This document shows positions 5,076 through 10,935 of a stretch of DNA of 10,935 nt, in pieces. The number at the start of each line of letters is the position of its first letter. Position 1 is the first letter of the stretch. A program made the position numbers and the translations under genes. This stretch comes from an uncultured Rikenellaceae bacterium (GTDB lineage: Bacteria; Bacteroidota; Bacteroidia; Bacteroidales; Rikenellaceae): contig CAMRVW010000070.1 in NCBI GenBank assembly GCA_947054185.1, positions 1 to 10,935 on the forward strand. Reading direction: 5' to 3'. The notes beneath the pieces were generated by a model. That model did not search any database. It saw only the letters and a list, made by a program, of their open reading frames with translations, and was not told the DNA's origin.

Positions 5076-6488
5076 ATGTATAAAAAGATTATTACGTTGA
5101 TTGCGGCCTTGGCGGCCCTTCCGTCGTTTGGCAGGCAGGTCGAGCGGGGCAGGGGCTTGTCTTATGATGAGGCCGTGGTTATGCTTTTGGAGTATAACAA
5201 TCAGGTGCGCGCCGACCGTTACAATGAAGAGGCTCGTCTGAAAGAAAAGAAAGCTGCGGCTGGTCTGCGTTATCCGAGTTTGTCGCTTTCGGCCAATTAT
5301 ACATTCATGTCCAAGAAGATAGCCGTCGACATGAACGACATGAAGGCGCCCGTGGCCGGGGTGCTCGGTCAGTTGCAGCTGCCCATACCTCCGGCCCTTA
5401 CCGGTCAGCTCATGGCGGCCGACTGGAGCCTTCCGTTGCAGGAACGCGATTTTGCCGTTGTCGGCGCCACTCTCAAGGTGCCCATATACACCGGCGGCAA
5501 GATCAATGCCGCCAACCGTGCCGCCCGCATAAACATAGAGGCGAGCCGTTATCAGTCGGCAGGTAACCTCAACGGCCTTTACACCCAGCTGGCAGAGCGT
5601 TATTACGGTCTGGCGTTGGCTTATCATGTGGTGGACGTGCGTCAGCAGGTGGTCATGGGCATGGAGAAGCACCTTGCCGATGCCAAGAAGCTCGAAGAGA
5701 ACGGCATGATAGCCCGCGTGGAGAGGCTTTATGCCGAGATGAAGCTCTCTGAGGCGCGCGCCGAGCTCAAAAAGGCCCAGGCCCAGGCTCAGACTGTGGC
5801 AGCGGCCCTTAACGGCATGATAGGGAGCGACGAGAAGGTGGTGCCCGTCACCTCCATGTTCGTGCTTTCGTCATTGGAAGAGGTGGACTATTTCAAGGCA
5901 CTCGCGGCGGAAAACAACCCTATGCTGAAGCAGGTCGACATGAAAAAGCAGTTGGCATCGGAGGCCGTCAAGGTGGAGCGAGCCAATTTCATACCCCAGA
6001 TAGCGGCCGTGGGCGGCGTCGACATTGTCAATTACAATCTCACCAAGATGGCTCCACGTTGGGCCGTGGGAGCGGGGTTGTCATTCAATATATTCAACGG
6101 TCTCAACCGCGAGCACCGATACTCGGCCGCCAAGCTGACGGTAAAGCAGGTGGAGGCGATAGAAGATCGTGTGAGTGTCGACATCAACACGCTGATAGAC
6201 AAGTTATACAACCAGTTGGCGAGCGTTTCGGAGCAGATAGATGCCAGCGACGCCACCATAGTTTTTGCCGAGGAGTATCTGCGCATAAAGGCCCGAGCCT
6301 TTGCCGAGGGTAACGCATCGTCTTCCGATGTGGTCGATGCCCGAATCAATCTGGCGGCAGCCAAGATAGCCCGTTTGCAGTGCGCCTATCAGTTCGACCT
6401 TCAGTTGGCCGGTCTGCTTGAGGCATGCGGTGTGAGCGACAGGTTCATAGAGTATCGGTCAAAGCCCGGTTACAGACCCGTAAACTAA
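5076..6488 (+). CDS. TolC-family outer membrane efflux protein
   Basis: A 470-residue outer membrane factor: trimers make a beta-barrel plus a long periplasmic alpha-helical tunnel, giving the exit duct of a tripartite pump. A signal peptide is visible (MYKK, then hydrophobic ITLIAALAALPSF, likely cut near residue 19-21); there is no lipobox Cys. Two OEP repeats are recognisable, about 30-245 and 265-455. Each carries the equatorial strand signature: LKVPIYTGGKINAANRA (133-149) and LSFNIFNGLNREHRYSAAK (335-353). EGNASSSDVVDARINL (411-426) is the standard second-repeat helix motif. Long Ala/Glu/Lys helices in between form coiled coils. It is the first gene of a four-gene export operon, 54 nt before the adaptor gene; the order channel-adaptor-permease-permease is common in Bacteroidetes. 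Confidence 0.93.
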   Translation: MYKKIITLIAALAALPSFGRQVERGRGLSYDEAVVMLLEYNNQVRADRYNEEARLKEKKAAAGLRYPSLSLSANYTFMSKKIAVDMNDMKAPVAGVLGQLQLPIPPALTGQLMAADWSLPLQERDFAVVGATLKVPIYTGGKINAANRAARINIEASRYQSAGNLNGLYTQLAERYYGLALAYHVVDVRQQVVMGMEKHLADAKKLEENGMIARVERLYAEMKLSEARAELKKAQAQAQTVAAALNGMIGSDEKVVPVTSMFVLSSLEEVDYFKALAAENNPMLKQVDMKKQLASEAVKVERANFIPQIAAVGGVDIVNYNLTKMAPRWAVGAGLSFNIFNGLNREHRYSAAKLTVKQVEAIEDRVSVDINTLIDKLYNQLASVSEQIDASDATIVFAEEYLRIKARAFAEGNASSSDVVDARINLAAAKIARLQCAYQFDLQLAGLLEACGVSDRFIEYRSKPGYRPVN

Positions 6489-6542
6489 TTGAAAACAGGC
6501 TTTTATGGCCATTCATCTTAACAAAAACACATTAATAGATAT

Positions 6543-7526
6543 ATGAAACGCAGTAATGTCTTTGTTTTAGTGCTGATTGTCGTTATCGCGATAGCGCTTG
6601 TGGCGGTGGTTGCATGGTATATGTACCGTCCCTCGACCATCATATTGCAGGGCGAGGCCGTCGCTCAGTCTTACAAGGTGTCGTCAAAGCTGATAGGGCG
6701 TGTCGACTCTCTGAAGTTGCGCATGGGCGACAGGGTGCACAAGGGCGACTTCATATTCTCGTTGTCGACTCCCGAGGTCGACGCCAAGTTGCAGCAGGCC
6801 AAGGCCATATTAGAGGCCGCATCGGCAAAGGACGCCATGGCCAACAAGGGGCTTCGTCCGCAAGAGGTCGACGCCGTCAAGAGCATGTGGCAGAAGTCGC
6901 AGGCCGGTCTTGCGTTGGCAAAGGCCACATACGACCGTGTGAAGAACCTCTATAACGAGGGTGTCGTTCCGGCGCAGAAGCTCGATGAGGCCGAAGCCAA
7001 CCTCAAAGTGTCTCGCACAACCGAGCAGGCGGCTCACGCACAATACCTTATGGCCCGTGAAGGTGCCCGCAAAGAGGACAAGGCGGCTGCGTCGGCCCTT
7101 GTGTCGCAGGCTCGAGGCGGTGTTGCCGAGGTGGAGGCCTATCTGAAGGATGCCTATCAGTATTCGCCCATTGACGGCGAGGTCTCTTCGGTCATTGCCG
7201 AGGAGGGCGAGCTTGTCAATGCCGGTTATCCTGTGGTGACGCTCATAGACCTGCATGACATGTGGCTGTCGTTCAATGTTAAAGAGACGCTTTTGCCAAA
7301 GATAAAGAAAGACATGGTAATAGAGGTGGATGTGCCTGCCTTGGGACGCACCATAAAGACCCGTGTCAGTTACATAGGGGTGCAGGCCCAGTATGCCACA
7401 TGGTCGGCAACACGCTCGCAGGGCGAGTTCGACATACGCACGTTCGAGGTGCGTCTTACACCGCTCGATTATACCGACGGTTTGCGTCCCGGCATGAGCG
7501 CATTGTTTAATGTTACATCGCTCTAA
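6543..7526 (+). CDS. HlyD-family periplasmic adaptor (membrane fusion protein)
   Basis: A 327-residue adaptor linking the inner-membrane permeases to the TolC-type channel. It has one N-terminal membrane anchor (6-27) and no lipobox. The first half of the lipoyl/barrel-sandwich domain spans about 36-75 (SSKLIGRVDSLKLRMGDRV), an alpha-helical hairpin rich in Ala/Lys/Glu about 78-200, and the second half about 205-235 (YSPIDGEVSSVIAEEGELV). The beta-barrel and membrane-proximal part follows, closing with GLRPGMSALFNV (313-324). The layout resembles the E. coli YhiI/YbhG adaptors, which serve ABC-2 type permeases. The TAA stop is 3 nt before the next start, so translation is probably coupled to the first permease. 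Confidence 0.93.
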   Translation: MKRSNVFVLVLIVVIAIALVAVVAWYMYRPSTIILQGEAVAQSYKVSSKLIGRVDSLKLRMGDRVHKGDFIFSLSTPEVDAKLQQAKAILEAASAKDAMANKGLRPQEVDAVKSMWQKSQAGLALAKATYDRVKNLYNEGVVPAQKLDEAEANLKVSRTTEQAAHAQYLMAREGARKEDKAAASALVSQARGGVAEVEAYLKDAYQYSPIDGEVSSVIAEEGELVNAGYPVVTLIDLHDMWLSFNVKETLLPKIKKDMVIEVDVPALGRTIKTRVSYIGVQAQYATWSATRSQGEFDIRTFEVRLTPLDYTDGLRPGMSALFNVTSL

Positions 7527-7529
7527 GGC

Positions 7530-8708
7530 ATGAGGATTTGCAGAGGATTCGGGTTCACGCTAAGGCGGGAGTTGGGCAAGTTCGGTAAACTTGCCACCTT
7601 TGCCGTCATGGTAACGGTGTTCCCGTTGATGTCGTTGTTGTTTCTGGCCGCTCTTTTCGAGAACGGTGTGCCGCGCGATTTGCCCGTGGCCGTGGTCGAC
7701 AATGACGCAACGCCGCTTTCGCGTCAGGCCGCCCGCATGATAGATGCCGGTCAGTTCGCCAAGTTGGTGGCCAGCCCCGCGTCGGTGGACGAGGCCAGGG
7801 GCATGATGCTCGAGGGGCGCATAGATGCCGTGGTGGTGTTGCCGCGCGATATGGAGCGGTCGGTGATGCGCGGTGAGCGTGTCTCGGTGCCGGTGTTCAT
7901 CAACGGTTCCAACCTTTTGGTGGGTTCTCTGCTCGAGAAAGATCTCTCGACCACTTTGCAGACATTCTCGACAGGCATAGAGATACAGAAGCTCCAGACC
8001 AAGGGGATGACGGCCGAGGCGGCTTATGTGGCGGCCATGCCGGTGACATTCGACAAGCACATACTATTCAACCCGTACACCAGTTACGCCTATTACATAA
8101 TGCCCGGTTTCATGTCTATGATGTTGTTCTTCTTCGCAATACTGTCGACGGTATTTTCCATAGGGTTGGAGCTTAAGCGGGGAACGGCATTCAAGTGGCT
8201 GTCGGGAGCGGGTCATTCGATGGGCACCGCGTTGGTGGGTAAGATGTTGCCTTATACGTTGTGGTTCTGGCTGTTGTCGTTCGTTATGATGTACCTGCTT
8301 TACGTGCGTATGGATATGCCGATGAACGGCTCTTTCGCCATGTTGGTGATAGCCAATTTCCTGCTTATAGCGGCCTATCAGTGGATGGGGGTGCTTATTG
8401 TGACGGCAACGCGCGGTTTGCGTCTTGCGCTCTCCATATCGGCCGGTTACTCTGTGCTTGCCTTTTCGTTTTCGGGTCTTACATATCCCTTTATAGGCAT
8501 GAACGAGGTGGTGGCCACTTTGGGTAAGGTGCTCTTCCCGTTCACGCATTATCTCGACATATTCGTCGACCAGTCGATGCGCGGGGCTCCGGTATGGTAT
8601 TCGCTCGGCGATGTTGCGGTGTTGTGTCTGTTCGTGCTTGCCGGCATGGCCTCGATACCGTTTCTGCGGGTGTTGTGCAAAGACCAAAGGCAGTGGGGCA
8701 GACTTTAA
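7530..8708 (+). CDS. ABC-2 type transporter permease, first subunit
   Basis: A 392-residue inner-membrane permease of the YhhJ/YbhS/YbhR type. Layout: TM1 about 21-44, then a large extracytoplasmic domain (about 45-185) starting DLPVAVVDNDATPLSR (50-65), then NPYTSYAYYIMPGF (181-194) leading into TM2 (190-214), and further spans near 236-258, 268-292, 297-320 and 358-378. The PVAVVD-D pattern and the NP...Y..PG motif are typical of the ABC2_membrane_3 family. No Walker A/B or signature motif is present, so it does not supply ATP hydrolysis itself. The start ATG is 3 nt after the adaptor stop and 20 nt separate its stop from the next ATG. It probably forms a heterodimer with the following permease. 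The substrate is unknown; relatives export drugs, dyes or other amphiphiles. Confidence 0.9.
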   Translation: MRICRGFGFTLRRELGKFGKLATFAVMVTVFPLMSLLFLAALFENGVPRDLPVAVVDNDATPLSRQAARMIDAGQFAKLVASPASVDEARGMMLEGRIDAVVVLPRDMERSVMRGERVSVPVFINGSNLLVGSLLEKDLSTTLQTFSTGIEIQKLQTKGMTAEAAYVAAMPVTFDKHILFNPYTSYAYYIMPGFMSMMLFFFAILSTVFSIGLELKRGTAFKWLSGAGHSMGTALVGKMLPYTLWFWLLSFVMMYLLYVRMDMPMNGSFAMLVIANFLLIAAYQWMGVLIVTATRGLRLALSISAGYSVLAFSFSGLTYPFIGMNEVVATLGKVLFPFTHYLDIFVDQSMRGAPVWYSLGDVAVLCLFVLAGMASIPFLRVLCKDQRQWGRL

Positions 8709-8728
8709 CATAAAAGGTTATTTTGCCA

Positions 8729-10204
8729 ATGAATGGAATAAACAGATATTTGTATGTGGCTCGCAACGAGTTTGTTGCCATGTTGCGTGACGGTGGCGTC
8801 ATGCTTATAATGCTTGGGGCCATATTCATCTATTCGACCCTTTATACGTTTGTTTATCGTAACGAGGTGGTGCGTAATGTGCCCATTGCCGTTGTCGATC
8901 TCGACGGCACCGAATCGTCGCGTGAGTTCATCAGACGGTTGGACGCCTCTCCCAACGTCACGGTCGCTTATCAGACGACCGATTTGGAGCAGGCGCGTCA
9001 GTTGTTTTACAGTCATAGTGTCTATGGCGTGTTGTTGTTGCCGGGTGAGTATGAAAAGAAGATATCGTCGGGCGGGCAGGCCGTGGTGAGCATATATGCC
9101 GATGCCAGTTATTTTCTGATGTACAAGCAGTTGTTTTCGGCTGCCACGTCGACAATAGGTTATCAGAACATAAAGATAGAGTCGGCGCGGTTTATGGCGG
9201 CGGGCATGGACGGTCGCTCGGCCGTGGCGCTTGCCGACCCTGTGGAGGTGAAGGTGACCAAGCTCTATAACAGGGTTGAGGGTTATGCCACCTTTGTAAT
9301 GCCGGCCATTATGGTGCTGATATTGCAGCAGACATTGCTCATAGGCATAGGTATGGTCAACGGCACCATGACCGAACGCAATTTATGGAGACGCTATCGC
9401 AAGAAGAGCCGCCATTTCTCATCGCTGTTGGTGTTGTTGGGCAAGGCGACGGCATATGTTTTCTTTGCCTCTATAGTATGCTTCCTCGTTTACGGTGTCT
9501 ATTACAAGATATTGGGTTATCCGGTGCTCGGCAATGAGCTTGACTCGATATTGTTTTTTGCACCTTACCTTTTGTCGGTGGTATTCCTCGGCATAGGGGT
9601 GTCGATGTTGTTCCGTTATCGCGAGACGGCCATCATAACGCTTGTGGCGTGGTCGGTGCCCTTCTTGCTCCTCAGTGGCGTGTCATTCCCGATGGAGGGT
9701 ATGCCGTCGTGGCTGTATTCGATGGGGCAGATGTTGCCATCGAGTTCTGCCATAACTGGTTACATACGCCTTAACGTCATGGGGGCGACGCTCGACGATG
9801 TAAGGGAGGAATATTTGTGGCTGTGGGTGCTTGCCATATCTTATTTCATCTTCGCCGTGCTTATGATACACTTCAAGTTCAAGATGTTGAACCATCGTTT
9901 GCAGGCCGAGTTGGATGCTGCCGCGGCATCTCCTGCCGCCGTCGGTCATATAGGCACCGATGACAGGAGCGCCTTCTCGGGCAGCGGTCACAGCGACACT
10001 CGTGTGGTGGAGTTGTCGGGTGAGGCCAAGAGCGACAGCGATGACGATGACAGCCGGAGTGTTCGCGAGGAGAGGTCGGGCGGTAAGCGTGTCTTCTCTG
10101 ACAAGCTCAGGAGCGACACTCGTGTGGTGGAGTTGGGCGGCAAGAGTGGCGATGACGATGATGTCAAGGCCAAAGATGCCGGTAAAGATGAAATATTTGT
10201 ATGA
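8729..10204 (+). CDS. ABC-2 type transporter permease, second subunit, with acidic repeat tail
   Basis: A 491-residue paralogue of the preceding permease, starting at ATG 8729 (a TTG at 8723 would add two residues and is less likely). TM1 is about 22-44; the periplasmic domain begins NVPIAVVDLDGTESSR (50-65). GYATFVMPAIMVL (185-197) opens TM2, and spans follow near 232-258, 273-297, 300-321 and 363-383. No nucleotide-binding motifs are present. The odd feature is the C-terminal tail (about 390-491): after the last TM, where family members normally end within a few residues, about 100 hydrophilic residues follow. They contain two copies of a 40-residue unit sharing SDTRVVEL (422-429 and 462-469), each followed by an Asp run (DDDD at 438-441 and 475-478). 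With six spans the tail should be cytosolic. It is the last gene of the operon; the tRNA promoter begins 4 nt after its stop. Confidence 0.9.
   Translation: MNGINRYLYVARNEFVAMLRDGGVMLIMLGAIFIYSTLYTFVYRNEVVRNVPIAVVDLDGTESSREFIRRLDASPNVTVAYQTTDLEQARQLFYSHSVYGVLLLPGEYEKKISSGGQAVVSIYADASYFLMYKQLFSAATSTIGYQNIKIESARFMAAGMDGRSAVALADPVEVKVTKLYNRVEGYATFVMPAIMVLILQQTLLIGIGMVNGTMTERNLWRRYRKKSRHFSSLLVLLGKATAYVFFASIVCFLVYGVYYKILGYPVLGNELDSILFFAPYLLSVVFLGIGVSMLFRYRETAIITLVAWSVPFLLLSGVSFPMEGMPSWLYSMGQMLPSSSAITGYIRLNVMGATLDDVREEYLWLWVLAISYFIFAVLMIHFKFKMLNHRLQAELDAAAASPAAVGHIGTDDRSAFSGSGHSDTRVVELSGEAKSDSDDDDSRSVREERSGGKRVFSDKLRSDTRVVELGGKSGDDDDVKAKDAGKDEIFV
9992..10135 (+). repeat. In-frame direct repeat inside the permease tail
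   Basis: A 24-base block encoding SDTRVVEL occurs identically at 9992-10015 and 10112-10135, exactly 120 nt (40 codons) apart. Flanking similarity extends weakly on both sides (CTTCTC before, GATGACGATGA after). Identity at every synonymous position points to a recent duplication or gene conversion. Confidence 0.85.
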
Positions 10205-10207
10205 TAA

Positions 10208-10239
10208 TTTGCAGAATAAGATAATTGTTCTTACCTTTG
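10208..10239 (+). promoter_or_regulatory. Promoter of tRNA-His
   Basis: TTTG (10208-10211), a 20-nt spacer and TACCTTTG (10232-10239) match the Bacteroidetes primary sigma consensus exactly. The predicted start near 10244-10247 leaves a 5' leader of about 23 nt for RNase P removal. Confidence 0.85.
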
Positions 10240-10269
10240 CATCGCAATCGGAAAAAAGGTTGCTTCACG

Positions 10270-10346
<77 letters not shown>

Positions 10347-10356
10347 AGGTTAGTGA

Positions 10357-10388
10357 ATCTCACCTCAGTAAACGAGGTGGGATTTTTT
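10357..10388 (+). terminator. Rho-independent terminator of tRNA-His
   Basis: ATCTCACCTC (10357-10366) pairs with GAGGTGGGAT (10374-10383) through ten pairs, one of them T-G, around a 7-nt loop. Six T residues (10383-10388) follow, the first of them closing the stem. It starts 10 nt after the tRNA CCA end. Confidence 0.9.
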
Positions 10389-10390
10389 AT

Positions 10391-10676
10391 GCGCGAACCG
10401 TGGCGGGGCTTTATTGCGGTTTGGCGTAAGGGGGTGGAGTGTTCAGCCGGGGTTTTATTGTCCGAACGTGGGCATGGCTGTCAGGGCGGGTTTTACTTGG
10501 GTCTCGGGTCTGTGAAGAGAGCGGTTTAAGCCAAGGATGACGAGAGTCGGTTTTCGTCGCAGAGGAGCGGAGAGCTTGCGCTTTGAGTGTAAAGGGGAGG
10601 TTTAGAGGCGGGGACGATGGTATTTGTATTATTTTGTTCTCGGCAGGTTGTGTCGGGACTGAAAACATGATTGGTT
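10391..10676. other. Intergenic region without a recognised feature
   Basis: About 286 bases between the tRNA terminator and the zinc-ribbon gene. Short open frames on both strands show no protein signature. The left two thirds are G-rich and resemble the repeat array at 1-770 in composition but share no block I can align. An AT-rich patch at 10621-10636 could contain a promoter for the next gene, but no box fits the consensus well. Confidence 0.5.
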
Positions 10677-10935
10677 ATGATTATATTCGGAGTAAGAGAG
10701 TCTGCCGGCGAGGCTATGGAGTCTGATGTGACGTGTCCGGGATGCGGTGATAGCCTTTATGCTGTTCCCGTTTACAAATATTTCCACGTATGGTTCATAC
10801 CGTTCTTTCCTGTCGGCAAGAGGTATTCGATGGTTTGCGGCTCTTGCGGAGGATTGTTCAATCAGGTGCGTATACCGTACGGCAAGCTGCCAAAACAGCG
10901 GGCGCCGTGGTGGACATTCTCAGGCCTTATGCTGA
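10677..10935 (+). CDS. Zinc-ribbon domain protein (3' end outside window)
   Basis: An open frame from ATG 10677 to the window edge (86 codons, no stop). An in-frame TGA at 10668-10670 limits the start to this ATG or TTG 10671. The N-terminal part has a four-cysteine zinc ribbon: CPGC (20-23) and CGSC (54-57). The linker YKYFHVWFIPFFPVGKRYS (33-51) fits a family of Bacteroidetes zinc-ribbon proteins with a conserved H-FWIP-FP-GK segment. PWWTFSGLML (77-86) looks like the start of a membrane helix. The function is unknown; such proteins are usually small, with one or more membrane spans after the ribbon. There is no evidence of co-transcription with tRNA-His, which has its own terminator. Confidence 0.75.
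   Translation, partial: MIIFGVRESAGEAMESDVTCPGCGDSLYAVPVYKYFHVWFIPFFPVGKRYSMVCGSCGGLFNQVRIPYGKLPKQRAPWWTFSGLML

Noticed and set aside
8723..8728. TTG start for the second permease
   Set aside because: It adds only two residues before a normal ATG at 8729. The ATG is the simpler choice.
10747..10935. Open frame of 62 codons on plus
   Set aside because: It is the wrong frame of the zinc-ribbon gene, whose CPGC and CGSC motifs are in the frame starting at 10677.

Overview
The window looks like a chromosomal piece of a Bacteroidales bacterium. Evidence: promoter boxes of the Bacteroidetes type (TTTG, about 19-20 nt, TAnnTTTG) in front of tRNA-His and a glycosyltransferase; almost no Shine-Dalgarno sequences; a DUF2795 mini-protein typical of the phylum; a FISUMP-type C-terminal fragment ending FSVRCVRQ; and moderately GC-rich genes with AT-rich gaps. 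I cannot fix the genus.

Layout. (1) Positions 1-770 contain no believable gene. They hold three imperfect, tandem copies of a GC-rich unit (anchors at 25, 391 and 693; periods 366 and 302). Hairpins recur at matching places in the copies, in several cases with different stem sequences that still pair. (2) Positions 771-1115 hold a short spacer, a 5'-truncated fragment of a FISUMP/C-type-lectin-like protein (872-1084) and a short TTCTTTGAT repeat. (3) On the minus strand lie DedA/YqaA membrane protein and aroE (1 nt apart, one operon), then a separate DUF2795 gene with its own terminator, then an AlkD-like HEAT-repeat protein. (4) A back-to-back promoter region (3799-3914) separates the AlkD-like gene from a plus-strand family 2 glycosyltransferase that ends in a probable terminator. 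(5) A four-gene plus-strand operon, 5076-10204, encodes a TolC-type outer membrane channel, an HlyD-type periplasmic adaptor and two ABC-2 type permeases. (6) tRNA-His follows with promoter and terminator, then a spacer, then the start of a zinc-ribbon protein cut by the window edge.

How the genes work together. The TolC/HlyD/permease genes would form one tripartite export system spanning both membranes, with the two permeases pairing in the inner membrane. No ATP-binding subunit is encoded in the window, and the second permease carries an unusual acidic, internally duplicated C-terminal tail. The aroE/dedA pair joins aromatic amino acid synthesis with a membrane-maintenance protein by position only; I see no functional link.

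Most promising for something new: the hairpin-rich repeat array next to the orphan variable-domain cassette at 1-1115, and the ATPase-less exporter with the repeated acidic tail. No reverse transcriptase, nuclease, recombinase, CRISPR array or other recognised defence gene is present.
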